DNA of 64,000 nucleotides from JAMXLO01 sp963818775 (GTDB taxonomy: Bacteria > Pseudomonadota > Alphaproteobacteria > Acetobacterales > Acetobacteraceae): contig CAWFUF010000011.1 of the NCBI GenBank assembly GCA_963818775.1, positions 806,001 through 870,000 on the forward strand, written 5' to 3'. Position 1 is the stretch's first letter. The number at the start of each line of letters is the position of its first letter. The notes under the pieces are model-generated. The model was not told where the DNA came from. It saw nothing but the letters and a program-made list of their open reading frames with translations, and did no database searches. The translations under genes and the position numbers were made by a program. This document shows, one piece after another, positions 8,577 to 17,553 of the stretch.

Positions 8577-9842
8577 TCACGTCGCGATGCGCGCTGCATC
8601 CTGGCCGCTGATCCACGCGCCAGCCACGGTGCCGGTCATCCCATCGTGGCAGGCCTCGCCGGCGAACAGCAGATGTCCGTCCGCCAACGGCTGGGCGAGC
8701 GCCGCGCGCGCATCAGCATCGCCTGGGCGCACGAACGAGTAGGCGCCACGTACAAACGGATCGGCGTCCCATCGCGTCACCAGTTGCTGCCCGCCGGCGA
8801 ACACGCGGTCCACCCGGCCACCGAACAGCGTGCGCAACTGACCGAGCGCGAAGTCCACCGCCGCCGCATCGCCGGCGCGCGCCAGCTCCCATGCAACGGG
8901 GCCGCCCACCCAGCCCTGCACGTAGTCACGTTTGTAGGGCCAGCACTGAAACCCCATGGTTGGATCGCCGCTGCGCTTCACCTGTCGGTCGATCGAACAG
9001 TGCAATGGCAGGCCAAGCCTGTCGGGACCGTTTGCGCGCAATGCAACCTTCATCGCGAGACCCATCGGCAGGGCATGAATCGCCGCCTGTGTCGCGACCG
9101 GCAGCGGCGGGTCGAACACGATCGCGCCTGCCGCCAATACACCGGTGGACACGGTGACGATGGCCGACCGCGCGGTGACCACACCGCTCGCCGTCTCCAC
9201 CGACACGCCGGCACCGCCCCACGACACCCGTGTCACCGGCGTGCTAAGCCTGATGTCGAGACCGTCACCCAGCCGGCGCGCGACGAACGCGCCGATGCCG
9301 CCGTCCGGCACCAGGTTGCTCCCCGACAGCACGTTGCGAAGCCAGTCGCGCAGGCTGAACTCGTCGGCGCTGGCGACGCAGATGATCGGGCCTTCCCACG
9401 TCTCCACCGTCACCGCCCACGGATCGTCCGGCATCGACCGCGCCACCTCGGCCATCGGCACATCGTCGCGCGTGCGCAGGATCGCCGCGGCCCGGTCCTC
9501 GAAGCGCTGCCACGCGCCGGCATAGTCCGCGTATTCCTCTGCGGTCGCCTCGCGCGTGCCCACGAAGGTGCGCTCGACCCGCAGTTCGGCCGAACGCAGG
9601 AGCGTCTCGCCCGCCGCGCGTGCGATCGGCACCAGCGGGTTCGTCTCGGCGTTGTGCAGCCACACCGCGCCCACATCGAACCAAACGCCGCCCAGTTCGG
9701 CCGGGTGAGTGGTCCAAGCGCGGCCGCCGATGCGGCCCGATGCCTCCAGCACCAGCGCGCTTCGCCCCGCGGCACGCAGCGCGGTCGCTGCGCCGAGGCC
9801 GGCGAGGCCGGCGCCAATCACCACCACATCGACATCGGACAT
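8577..9842 (-). CDS. Flavin-containing amine oxidase family FAD oxidoreductase
   Basis: 421 residues. The N terminus has the Rossmann FAD motif VVVIGAGLAGLGAA, then EASGRIGGRAWT, the amine-oxidase motif around the FAD pyrophosphate. The C terminus has LLFAGEACHDGMTGTVAGAW, which closes the FAD site in monoamine and polyamine oxidases. It therefore oxidises an amine or a related CH-NH or CH-CH bond with release of H2O2. The start at 9842 lies 38 nt from the divergent acyl-CoA dehydrogenase start, so the two share a compact promoter region. The exact substrate is not predictable. Confidence 0.88.
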   Translation of the reverse strand: MSDVDVVVIGAGLAGLGAATALRAAGRSALVLEASGRIGGRAWTTHPAELGGVWFDVGAVWLHNAETNPLVPIARAAGETLLRSAELRVERTFVGTREATAEEYADYAGAWQRFEDRAAAILRTRDDVPMAEVARSMPDDPWAVTVETWEGPIICVASADEFSLRDWLRNVLSGSNLVPDGGIGAFVARRLGDGLDIRLSTPVTRVSWGGAGVSVETASGVVTARSAIVTVSTGVLAAGAIVFDPPLPVATQAAIHALPMGLAMKVALRANGPDRLGLPLHCSIDRQVKRSGDPTMGFQCWPYKRDYVQGWVGGPVAWELARAGDAAAVDFALGQLRTLFGGRVDRVFAGGQQLVTRWDADPFVRGAYSFVRPGDADARAALAQPLADGHLLFAGEACHDGMTGTVAGAWISGQDAARIAT

Positions 9843-9880
9843 GCCGGCAACCTATCGTGGCGTCGGCAAGGAGGCCAGCC

Positions 9881-11017
9881 ATGCCCGATCACACCCCCAT
9901 CGGCACCGACACCCTCGTCATCGACATGGCGCGGCGGTTCGCCACGGAACGGCTGGCCCCCGGCGCCGCGGCCCGCGAAAAGGCCGGAGCAATCGAGCCG
10001 GAGATCGTTCGCGAACTCGGCGAACTCGGCATCTTCGGCGCCACAACGCCGGCACAATGGGACGGCTCCGAGATCGACCCGGTCACCTACGCCCTGCTGC
10101 TGGAGGAGATCGCCGCCGGCGACGGCTCGGTGTCCACCATGGTGAGCGTGCACAACTCGCCGACCTGCATCATCTTCGACCAATACGGCACCGACGCGCA
10201 GAAGGACCGCTGGCTGCGGCCGCTGGCGACCGGCGCCGCCGTCGGGTCGTTCGCGCTGACCGAGCCGCAGGCGGGGTCCGATGCGTCCAACCTCCGCACG
10301 CGGGCGGTGCGGAAGGGCGACCGCTACATCATCAACGGCGCCAAGCAGTTCATCTCGTCGGCCAGCGTGCCGGGCAGCACGGTGCTGTTCGCGGTCACCG
10401 ATCCGAGCGCCGGCCGCAAGGGCATCTCGTGCTTCGTGGTGGACAAGGCGACGCCGGGCTACGTGGTGGCGCGGCGCGAGGAAAAACTCGGGCAGAAGGC
10501 GTCCGAGACCTGCGCGCTGGCGTTCGAGGACATGGAGGTGCCCGAGGACCAGCGCATCGGCGACGAGGGCGAAGGCTACAAGATCGCGCTTTCCACGCTG
10601 GAGAGCGGGCGCATCGGCATCGCGGCGCAGAGTGTCGGCATGGCGCGCGCGGCGCTGGACTACGCGGTGGCTTATGCCAAGGAGCGCCAGGCATTTGGCG
10701 GACGCATCATCGATTTCCAGGCGGTGGGATTCCGGCTGGTCGATGCCAAGACGAAGCTGGAGGCGGCGCGGCAGATGACGCTGCACGCGGCACGGCTGAA
10801 GGCTGAGGGACAGCCGGCGATCGAGGCTGCATGCATGGCAAAGCTGTTTGCGTCGGAGGCGGCCGAGGCGGTGTGCACGGCGGCGATCCAGACGCTGGGC
10901 GGCTACGGATATCTGGCCGACTACCCGGTGGAACGCATCTACCGCGACGTGCGGGTGTGCCAGATCTACGAAGGCACGTCGGATGTGCAGAAGCTGATCT
11001 TGCAGCGGATGCTGTGA
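9881..11017 (+). CDS. Acyl-CoA dehydrogenase
   Basis: 378 residues, standard length. Family blocks are visible: GSFALTEPQAGSDASNLRT for substrate and FAD binding, IINGAKQFISSA, CFVVDKATPG, GQKASETCALAFEDMEVP, and RQAFGGRIIDFQAVGF. The catalytic Glu is in the C-terminal IYEGTSDVQKLI. The fold suggests a short- or branched-chain acyl-CoA dehydrogenase passing electrons to ETF. ATG 9881 is preceded by AAGGAGG; a long upstream in-frame extension antisense to the amine oxidase is rejected. The GMC oxidoreductase follows 36 nt later, probably in the same transcript. Confidence 0.93.
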   Translation: MPDHTPIGTDTLVIDMARRFATERLAPGAAAREKAGAIEPEIVRELGELGIFGATTPAQWDGSEIDPVTYALLLEEIAAGDGSVSTMVSVHNSPTCIIFDQYGTDAQKDRWLRPLATGAAVGSFALTEPQAGSDASNLRTRAVRKGDRYIINGAKQFISSASVPGSTVLFAVTDPSAGRKGISCFVVDKATPGYVVARREEKLGQKASETCALAFEDMEVPEDQRIGDEGEGYKIALSTLESGRIGIAAQSVGMARAALDYAVAYAKERQAFGGRIIDFQAVGFRLVDAKTKLEAARQMTLHAARLKAEGQPAIEAACMAKLFASEAAEAVCTAAIQTLGGYGYLADYPVERIYRDVRVCQIYEGTSDVQKLILQRML

Positions 11018-11053
11018 TCATCACGGCCGCCTGATTAGTCGCTGGGGAAGATC

Positions 11054-12676
11054 GTGCACGCCGGTTACGACTACATCATCGTCGGAGCCGGATCGGCGGG
11101 ATGCGTACTTGCCAATCGACTGACCGAGGACGAAGACGCGACGGTCCTGCTGCTAGAAGCCGGTGGTCGCGATGACCACCCATACGTCCAGATCCCGCTC
11201 GGGCTCGGTAAGCTGCAACAGCACAAGATGTTCGACTGGGGCTATATGACCGAGCCCGAGCCGCATCTGAACGATCGTCGGCTTACATTACTGCGAGGCA
11301 AGGTACTTGGCGGCTCATCGTCGATCAACGTCATGGCCTACACCCGTGGCCATCGCGCTGACTTCGATCGTTGGGCGCAGCAGGGAGCAACCGGATGGTC
11401 CTATGCGGACGCATTGCCATATTTCAAACGCAGCGAGTCCTGGGAGCATGGTGAAAATCCTTGGCGCGGCGGCTCGGGACCGCTGGGAACCCAAGGGAAT
11501 CACGATACCGACCCGCTGTTCGACGCGTGGCGGGAAGCCGGACGCCTCGCGGGGTGGCCTGTCACAGATGATCCCAATGGGGCTGATCTGGTCGGCTTCG
11601 GCGACAGCCAATGGACGATCCGGAACGGCCGCCGGGCGTCTGCATCGGCCGCCTATCTGAAGCCGGTCCTGCAACGGCGCAATCTGACGCTGCGAACCGA
11701 CGCACGCGCGACCAGGGTGACGCTGCGCGGCACTCATGCGACGGGCGTGGAGTTCGTGCATCAAGGCACCACGGTGCATGCCGAGGCGAAGCGCGAAGTC
11801 ATACTCTGCGGCGGTGTGTTCAACTCGCCGCAGTTATTGATGTTGTCCGGCATAGGTCCGGCCGGACATTTGAAGGAGATGGGCATTGCACCACTGATCG
11901 ACCTCCCGGTCGGCAGGAACCTGCGCGATCATCTGCAGGTCCGCCTGCGATGGTCGCGCCTCCATTCCGGGCCGTTCCGTCGGTTGATGCGGGCCGATCG
12001 CGCCGCCGTTGCCATGGCGCAGGCCTGGTTGTTCGGAACCGGCCCGGCGACCATGCTGCCGGGTGCTTTAAAGGCGTTCCTCAGAACCCAGCCTGAGTTC
12101 GATGCGCCGGACATAGAATTCCTGTTTCCCGCGGCGCCGCTCGATGCGTGGATATGGTTTCCCGGTGTGACACCGCCCTATGACGATACGTTCGGTGTTC
12201 ATCCGGTGCTGCTCCATCCGCGGAGCCAGGGCGAGGTGACGCTGCGCTCTGCCGATCCCGCCGCGCTCGTGCGGATCGTGAACAATTTCCTGGCAGATCC
12301 GGCCGATGGTGCCACTCTGCGCGCAGCGTTCCGACTTGCTGAGGACCTGGCTTACAAACCACCAATGGACGCGTTCCGCGGGAAGAGACTGGCTCCCGGT
12401 TCCGCGTTGAAAACAGACGCCGAGATCGATGACTGGGTTCGGAACAACGTGATCACGGTAAATCATCCGCTTGGAACCTGTGCCATGGGAGGCGGCCCCG
12501 ATGCGGTACTCGGCCCCGACCTGAAAGTCCGTGGCACCGAAGGCCTTCGCGTCGTCGATGCCGCCGCTTTGCCGGACATGCCGTCCGCGCACATCAATGC
12601 GATTGTGATGATGCTGGCGGAGCGTGCCTCAGACCTGATTCGAAGCCGCCAGCCGCTGGCTGCGTTGAATGTCTGA
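11054..12676 (+). CDS. GMC-family FAD oxidoreductase (choline/alcohol dehydrogenase-like)
   Basis: 540 residues, starting at GTG 11054 after a GGGGAAG box. It has the N-terminal dinucleotide motif YIIVGAGSAGCVLANRL and LLLEAGG, the GMC signature 1 block around LRGKVLGGSSSINVMAYTRG, signature 2 around GVFNSPQLLMLSGIGP, and the C-terminal active-site His in NHPLGTCAMGG. These enzymes oxidise primary alcohols to aldehydes. The neighbouring acyl-CoA dehydrogenase suggests a role in alcohol or side-chain breakdown. No betaine aldehyde dehydrogenase is nearby, so the name betA is not justified. Confidence 0.92.
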   Translation: MHAGYDYIIVGAGSAGCVLANRLTEDEDATVLLLEAGGRDDHPYVQIPLGLGKLQQHKMFDWGYMTEPEPHLNDRRLTLLRGKVLGGSSSINVMAYTRGHRADFDRWAQQGATGWSYADALPYFKRSESWEHGENPWRGGSGPLGTQGNHDTDPLFDAWREAGRLAGWPVTDDPNGADLVGFGDSQWTIRNGRRASASAAYLKPVLQRRNLTLRTDARATRVTLRGTHATGVEFVHQGTTVHAEAKREVILCGGVFNSPQLLMLSGIGPAGHLKEMGIAPLIDLPVGRNLRDHLQVRLRWSRLHSGPFRRLMRADRAAVAMAQAWLFGTGPATMLPGALKAFLRTQPEFDAPDIEFLFPAAPLDAWIWFPGVTPPYDDTFGVHPVLLHPRSQGEVTLRSADPAALVRIVNNFLADPADGATLRAAFRLAEDLAYKPPMDAFRGKRLAPGSALKTDAEIDDWVRNNVITVNHPLGTCAMGGGPDAVLGPDLKVRGTEGLRVVDAAALPDMPSAHINAIVMMLAERASDLIRSRQPLAALNV

Positions 12677-12770
12677 TGCCCACGGCGACAATTCTCTCGC
12701 CTGGCCTGCTGCTTGGCGCTCGGATGGGGTGCAGATCGCGCGCAGGGACCAATAGATAACAGACAGGTTC

Positions 12771-12867
12771 AACACGGAGGACGTGCGGAGAGCCACGAAG
12801 AGCCACCGGAGTCGGAGCCGCTTGAACTCCTGTGGCCCACCGTGGCCCTCCGCACGTCCTCCGTGTT
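12771..12867. repeat. Long inverted repeat, GGAGGACGTGCGGAG type
   Basis: A 26-nt arm beginning AACACGGAGGACGTGCGGAG (12771-12796) is repeated in inverse at 12842-12867 with one mismatch, and the inner sequences pair further (GAGCCACCGGAGT against ACTCCTGTGGCCC). The whole makes an almost complete hairpin of about 97 nt. It lies in the 272-bp gap before the first luciferase-like gene, after the GMC gene. It looks like a small non-autonomous palindromic element; a terminator role for the GMC gene is possible. Confidence 0.75.
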
Positions 12868-12948
12868 AAATGCTAAGCGCTGCGGCCCACGAGCACAGGC
12901 GTCGCCAGACGCCTGCGGCAGCAGCACCACCCGGGAGACCGACGCGTC

Positions 12949-14190
12949 ATGAAGTTCATGTGGTTCCACCTGATGCCCTACACCGAGCTCCCGGATGACT
13001 TCCGCGAGAAGCATCCGTCGGTATGGGTGGACATCCACTCCTCGCTGTTCGACCCACGCCGCGCGCACCATATGTACAACGACTTCATGGACGAGCTGGA
13101 ATACGCCGCCACGTGCGGCTACGACGCGATTTGCGTCAACGAGCACCACTCCAACGGCTACGGCCTGATGCCGTCGCCGAACCTGATCGCTGCGTCGCTC
13201 TCCCGCCGCACCACCGACACCACCATCTGCGTGATGGGCAACTCGCTCGCACTGTACAATCCGCCGACCCGCGTCGCAGAAGAGTTCGCGATGATCGACT
13301 GCATCTCCGGCGGCCGGCTGATTGCGGGATTTCCGGTCGGCACGCCCATGGACGACTGCTTCGCCTACGGCCAGAACCCGTCGCAGCTTCGCGAGCGTTA
13401 CTACGAGGCGCACGACCTGGTGATGAAGGCCTGGCAGCACCCGGACACCTTCGCGTTCAACGGCCGCTACAACCAGCAGCGCTACGTCAACATCTGGCCG
13501 CGCCCGGTGCAGCGCCCGCATCCACCGGTGTGGATACCAGGCGGCGGTTCGATTGAGACCTGGCAATGGTGCGCCGAGAAGGACTATGTCTATTCCTATC
13601 TGTCCTACTACGGCCACAAGATCGGCAAGGCCACGATGGACGGATACTGGGCGGAGATGGATCGCCTGGGCAAGGACCACAATCCGTACCGCGCCGGCTT
13701 CGCGCAGACGGTGGCCGTGGCGGAATCCCGACAGCAGGCGGTCGACCTCTACACCGAGGCGGCCGAGTACTTCTTCTTCCGCTGCCTGCATATCGATCCG
13801 CGCTTTGCCGCGCCACCCGGCTACACCACCGAAGCGACGACGCGCTTCGGCCTGACCAGCCAGGTGAGCGCCGCGGCCGCCCGCTCGCAGGCACGACCGA
13901 CCGAGATGAAGGAACTGGTGGATGCCGGGTATCTGGTCATCGGCACGCCAGACGAGGTGGCGGAGCAGATCGACGAACTCGCCACAAACCTGCATGTCGG
14001 CAACCTGATGCTGCTCTTGCAGTTCGGCAACATGAGCAAACAGCTCACCAAGCACAACACAAAGCTGTTCGCCGAACGGGTGATCCCGAAGCTCTCCGGC
14101 AAGTTCGCCGAATACGAGCATCGCTGGTGGCCGAAGCCGATGCACACCGCCCAACGCGCCGAACTGCCGGCCTACGCACCAGCCCAGTAA
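12949..14190 (+). CDS. LLM-class flavin-dependent (luciferase-like) monooxygenase, copy 1
   Basis: 413 residues of the bacterial luciferase-like alpha/beta-barrel family. Visible hallmarks are VNEHHSNGYGLMPSPNL (the conserved EHH), SGGRLIAGFPVG and PPVWIPGGGSIETWQW. These enzymes use reduced FMN from a partner reductase to oxygenate small organic substrates, as in alkanal or limonene monooxygenases. The next gene is a close tandem paralogue, and the two differ mainly in the last third. A palindromic repeat separates them. No flavin reductase gene is adjacent. ATG 12949 was chosen because the paralogue starts at the equivalent position. Confidence 0.9.
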   Translation: MKFMWFHLMPYTELPDDFREKHPSVWVDIHSSLFDPRRAHHMYNDFMDELEYAATCGYDAICVNEHHSNGYGLMPSPNLIAASLSRRTTDTTICVMGNSLALYNPPTRVAEEFAMIDCISGGRLIAGFPVGTPMDDCFAYGQNPSQLRERYYEAHDLVMKAWQHPDTFAFNGRYNQQRYVNIWPRPVQRPHPPVWIPGGGSIETWQWCAEKDYVYSYLSYYGHKIGKATMDGYWAEMDRLGKDHNPYRAGFAQTVAVAESRQQAVDLYTEAAEYFFFRCLHIDPRFAAPPGYTTEATTRFGLTSQVSAAAARSQARPTEMKELVDAGYLVIGTPDEVAEQIDELATNLHVGNLMLLLQFGNMSKQLTKHNTKLFAERVIPKLSGKFAEYEHRWWPKPMHTAQRAELPAYAPAQ

Positions 14191-14201
14191 CCGCGACACC
14201 C

Positions 14202-14302
14202 TGTCATTGCGAGGAGGCGAATCCGACGAAGCAAGCTCGGTCACACGGAGCGCGCACAAACCTGACCGATCTTGCTTCGTCGCTGCGCTTCTCGCAATGA
14301 CA
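14202..14302. repeat. Palindromic TGTCATTGCGAG-type intergenic repeat
   Basis: A hairpin of about 101 nt has arms starting TGTCATTGCGAGGAG and ending CTTCTCGCAATGACA, with matching inner GACGAAGCAAG and CTTGCTTCGTC segments. This dispersed intergenic palindrome is known from several bacteria. It sits exactly between the two luciferase-like paralogues and ends about 20 nt before the second start, leaving the second gene its own ribosome-binding site (GGAGGA). Confidence 0.85.
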
Positions 14303-14322
14303 CATGAACGGAGGATCATCCA

Positions 14323-15582
14323 ATGCGCCTGATGTGGTTCCACCTGATGCCCTACACCGAGTTACCGGCCGGCTTCCGCGACAAGCACCCCTCGGTCTGG
14401 GTCGACATCCACTCCACGTTGTTCGATCCCCGTCGCGCGCATCACATGTACAACGACTTCATGGACGAGCTCGAATACGCCGCCGACTGCGGCTTCGACG
14501 CGGTGTGCGTGAACGAGCACCACTCCAACGGCTACGGCCTGATGCCGTCGCCCAACCTCATCGCGTCCTCTCTGGCACGCCGCACCACCGATACCGCGAT
14601 CTGCGTCATGGGCAACTCGCTGGCGCTGTACAACCCGCCGACCCGCGTTGCCGAAGAGTTCGCCATGATCGACTGCATCTCCGGCGGACGCCTGATCGCC
14701 GGCTTCCCGGTCGGTTCGCCGATGGACACCTGCTACGCCTACGGCCAGAATCCGTCGCTGCTGCGCGAACGTTACCACGAGGCGCACGACCTGGTCCTGC
14801 GCGCCTGGACCGACCGCGACACCTTCGCCTTCAACGGCCGCTTCAACCAGCAGCGCTACGTGAACATCTGGCCGCGTCCGGTGCAGACACCTCATCCGCC
14901 GATCTGGGTACCGGGCGGCGGTTCGATCGAAACGTGGCAGTGGTGCGCCGAGATGGACTACGTGTACTGCTACCTCAGCTATTACGGCTACAAAATCGGC
15001 CGCGCCACCATGGACGGTTTCTGGGCCGAAATGGCGAAGCTCGGCAAAGACCGCAATCCATACCGCGCCGGCTTCCTGCAATTTGTCGGCGTCGGTGAAA
15101 GCCGCCAGCACGCCATGGACCTGTACGGCGACGCCGCCGAGTACTTCTACGGCAACTGCCTGCACATCGATCCGCGCTTCGCCGCACCTCCCGGCTACAC
15201 GACCGAGCCGACGCAGCGCATGGGGCTGCAAAGCCAGGTGTCGAAGGCCGCGTCCTATTCCGACAAGTTCAACAAGCTCGCGCGCGAGATGGATGCCATC
15301 GTGGAGAACGGTTACGTGATCATCGGCTCGCCCGACGAAGTGGTGGAACAGTTGCGTGAGGTCGCGGTGAATTTGAACGTCGGCAACCTGATGCTGCTGC
15401 TACAGTTCGGCAACATGAGCAAGCAATTGACCAAATACAATTCGCGCCTGTTCGCCGACGCGGTGATGCCAAAGCTGAAGCCGCTGTTCAGCGAATGGCA
15501 GCATCGCTGGTGGCCGCAGCCATTGGCCGCCACTCAACGCGCCGCGGTTCCCGCTTACGCGCCGCGCCTGGCCGCCGAATAG
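14323..15582 (+). CDS. LLM-class flavin-dependent (luciferase-like) monooxygenase, copy 2
   Basis: 419 residues, strongly similar along its whole length to the preceding gene (same VNEHHSNGYGLMPSP, SGGRLIAGFPVG and GGGSIETWQW blocks). Divergence is concentrated after about residue 270, where insertions such as SDKFNKLAREMDAIV occur, which may alter substrate choice or pairing. The two copies could form a heterodimer like LuxA/LuxB, or be two homomeric enzymes with different substrates. GGAGGA lies upstream of ATG 14323. The FAD hydroxylase starts directly after its stop codon, indicating cotranscription. Confidence 0.9.
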   Translation: MRLMWFHLMPYTELPAGFRDKHPSVWVDIHSTLFDPRRAHHMYNDFMDELEYAADCGFDAVCVNEHHSNGYGLMPSPNLIASSLARRTTDTAICVMGNSLALYNPPTRVAEEFAMIDCISGGRLIAGFPVGSPMDTCYAYGQNPSLLRERYHEAHDLVLRAWTDRDTFAFNGRFNQQRYVNIWPRPVQTPHPPIWVPGGGSIETWQWCAEMDYVYCYLSYYGYKIGRATMDGFWAEMAKLGKDRNPYRAGFLQFVGVGESRQHAMDLYGDAAEYFYGNCLHIDPRFAAPPGYTTEPTQRMGLQSQVSKAASYSDKFNKLAREMDAIVENGYVIIGSPDEVVEQLREVAVNLNVGNLMLLLQFGNMSKQLTKYNSRLFADAVMPKLKPLFSEWQHRWWPQPLAATQRAAVPAYAPRLAAE

Positions 15583-16788
15583 ATGCCCGACATCGCGGCC
15601 CGCTGCTGCATAGCCGGCGGCGGGCCGGCCGGCATGATGCTGGGCTTCCTGCTCGCGCGCGCCGGCATCGATGTGGTGGTGCTCGAGAAGCACGGCGACT
15701 TCCTGCGCGACTTTCGCGGCGACACGGTGCATCCCTCCACCATGCAGGTGTTGCACGAGCTCGGGCTGCTCGACGCTTTCCTTGCCAGGCCGCACAGCGA
15801 GGTGCGTGAGCTTGCCGCGCAGATCGGCGAGCAACTGTTCAAGGTGGCCGACTTCTCGCACCTGCCGACACAGGCGAATTTCGTTGCGTTCATGCCGCAG
15901 TGGGACTTTCTCGACTTCCTCGCCGATCACGCGAAGCGCTATCCCACATTCCGCCTGCTGATGAACACGGAAGCGACCGGCCTGATGCGCGAGGATGACC
16001 GCATGGTCGGCGTGACCGCGGAAGGGCCCGAAGGTCGGCTGGAGGTCAACGCCCACCTGACCATCGCCGCCGATGGGCGCCACTCTACGCTGCGGGACGG
16101 TGCCGGATTCGAGGTCGTCGAATATGGCGCGCCGATGGACGTGCTGTGGCTGCGTCTGTCCAAGAGGCAGAACGATCCGGGGCAGACCCTCGGGCGGGTG
16201 GATGTCGGCCGCATCTTCATCATGCTGGATCGCGGCGATTACTGGCAGTGCGCGTTCATCATTCCAAAGGGTGGGATCGACGACGTGCATGCGCGCGGGC
16301 TGGATGTATTCCGCGCCGACATAACGCGCCTGGCGCCGTATCTGACGGACCGCGTGCAGGAGCTCGCGACGTGGGACGACGTGAAGCTGTTGACCGTGGC
16401 GGTGAACCGGCTGAATACCTGGTTTCGTCCCGGGCTGCTGTGCATCGGCGATGCGGCGCATGCGATGTCGCCGGTTGGCGGCGTCGGTATCAACCTGGCG
16501 ATCCAGGACGCGGTCGCCGCGGCGAACATCCTGGTGCCGCGACTGCGCGAGGGTGGGGCCACACTGGACGATCTGCGTGCCGTACAACGCCGCCGCGAAC
16601 CGCCGACGCGGATGACGCAGCGCGTTCAGGTGGCGATCCAGAATCGCATCATCAGCAACGTGCTGCGCGGCGCCACCACGCCGAAGCCGCCGCTCGCCGT
16701 GCGGTTGCTCGGGTCAATCCCGATGCTGCGGCGGCTGCCGGCACGCATCATCGGCATGGGCTTCCGGCCGGAGCACATCCGGCACTGA
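15583..16788 (+). CDS. FAD-dependent aromatic hydroxylase (PHBH/UbiH fold)
   Basis: 401 residues. The FAD-binding motif is CCIAGGGPAGMMLGFLLARAG, the DG motif is LTIAADGRHSTLR, and the second FAD motif is LLCIGDAAHAMSPVGGVG, all as in group A flavin monooxygenases. Such proteins hydroxylate phenolic or other activated rings with NAD(P)H and O2. Its ATG abuts the stop of the second luciferase-like gene, so the three form one unit. The exact substrate is unknown. The stop lies 5 nt from the stop of the convergent ABC permease gene, with no terminator between them. Confidence 0.9.
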   Translation: MPDIAARCCIAGGGPAGMMLGFLLARAGIDVVVLEKHGDFLRDFRGDTVHPSTMQVLHELGLLDAFLARPHSEVRELAAQIGEQLFKVADFSHLPTQANFVAFMPQWDFLDFLADHAKRYPTFRLLMNTEATGLMREDDRMVGVTAEGPEGRLEVNAHLTIAADGRHSTLRDGAGFEVVEYGAPMDVLWLRLSKRQNDPGQTLGRVDVGRIFIMLDRGDYWQCAFIIPKGGIDDVHARGLDVFRADITRLAPYLTDRVQELATWDDVKLLTVAVNRLNTWFRPGLLCIGDAAHAMSPVGGVGINLAIQDAVAAANILVPRLREGGATLDDLRAVQRRREPPTRMTQRVQVAIQNRIISNVLRGATTPKPPLAVRLLGSIPMLRRLPARIIGMGFRPEHIRH

Positions 16789-16793
16789 ACCGA

Positions 16794-17552
16794 TCAGCCG
16801 CGATACCGCCGCAACCCGGCCATGAACACGGTACCTGCCAGCGCCGCGTAGCCGACGGCGGCGCCGGCCATCGTCAGCAATCCCGGCAGGCCGTGCTCGC
16901 GCAGAACTGCGACCGGCACCAGCACAACGAAGCCCGCCGGCACAAACGTATAGACAACGACCTTCATCGCCCCGGAATAGATCGAGCCGGGATAGCTCGA
17001 CAGCAGGATGACAAAATCCACCACGTCGCGGGCAAAGCTGCGGGCACCCCGCACCCAGAAGGCCAGGCTCGCGAACAGCACGCCGGTGGCCAGGAACACC
17101 GTCAGGCTGCCGCACAGCACGAACAGCAGCACCGGCAGATCCGACCACCGCAACGCAGCAAAGCGAGCCAGCAGGATCGCGCCGACGATCACGTCGCCCC
17201 AGGCGCTGGCAATGCTCTCGCGTGCCAGCAGCCGCGGCAGTATCGCGCGCGGCTGCGTCAGGAGCGCATCCACATCGTCGCGCAGGATCACTGCCGCCAT
17301 GTCGCGATAGCCGCCAGCAAAGACGCCGGCCAGGCCCACGCTGAGTGCCAGGATGCCGATCATCAGCGCGACATCGGCAAGCCGCCAGCCGCCTACGCTG
17401 CGGAACCCCGCAAAGAACATGAACCACAACAGCAGGACGAAGCCGTTGTTGACCGTCATGCCGCCAAGCTGCAGCCAGAAGTTCGCGCGATCGGCAAACG
17501 ACACGCGGATCGCCGCACCAACCTGCCGCAGATAGAGGGCCAATGCGCCCAT
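16794..17552 (-). CDS. ABC-2 type permease, COG3694-like
   Basis: 252 residues with about six hydrophobic segments, for example NNGFVLLLWFMFFAGF, VALMIGILALSVGLAG and the FVPAGFVVLVPVAVL stretch. It belongs to the ABC2_membrane_6-like permeases that occur as a pair with one ATPase. It is the last gene of a three-gene minus-strand operon, starting 1 nt after the stop of the second permease. The substrate of this exporter family is not known. Confidence 0.87.
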   Translation of the reverse strand: MGALALYLRQVGAAIRVSFADRANFWLQLGGMTVNNGFVLLLWFMFFAGFRSVGGWRLADVALMIGILALSVGLAGVFAGGYRDMAAVILRDDVDALLTQPRAILPRLLARESIASAWGDVIVGAILLARFAALRWSDLPVLLFVLCGSLTVFLATGVLFASLAFWVRGARSFARDVVDFVILLSSYPGSIYSGAMKVVVYTFVPAGFVVLVPVAVLREHGLPGLLTMAGAAVGYAALAGTVFMAGLRRYRG

Positions 17553-17553
17553 C

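Noticed and set aside
8487..10145. Long plus-strand frame over the amine oxidase
   Set aside because: Antisense to an intact FAD gene, and its end duplicates another frame of the acyl-CoA dehydrogenase.
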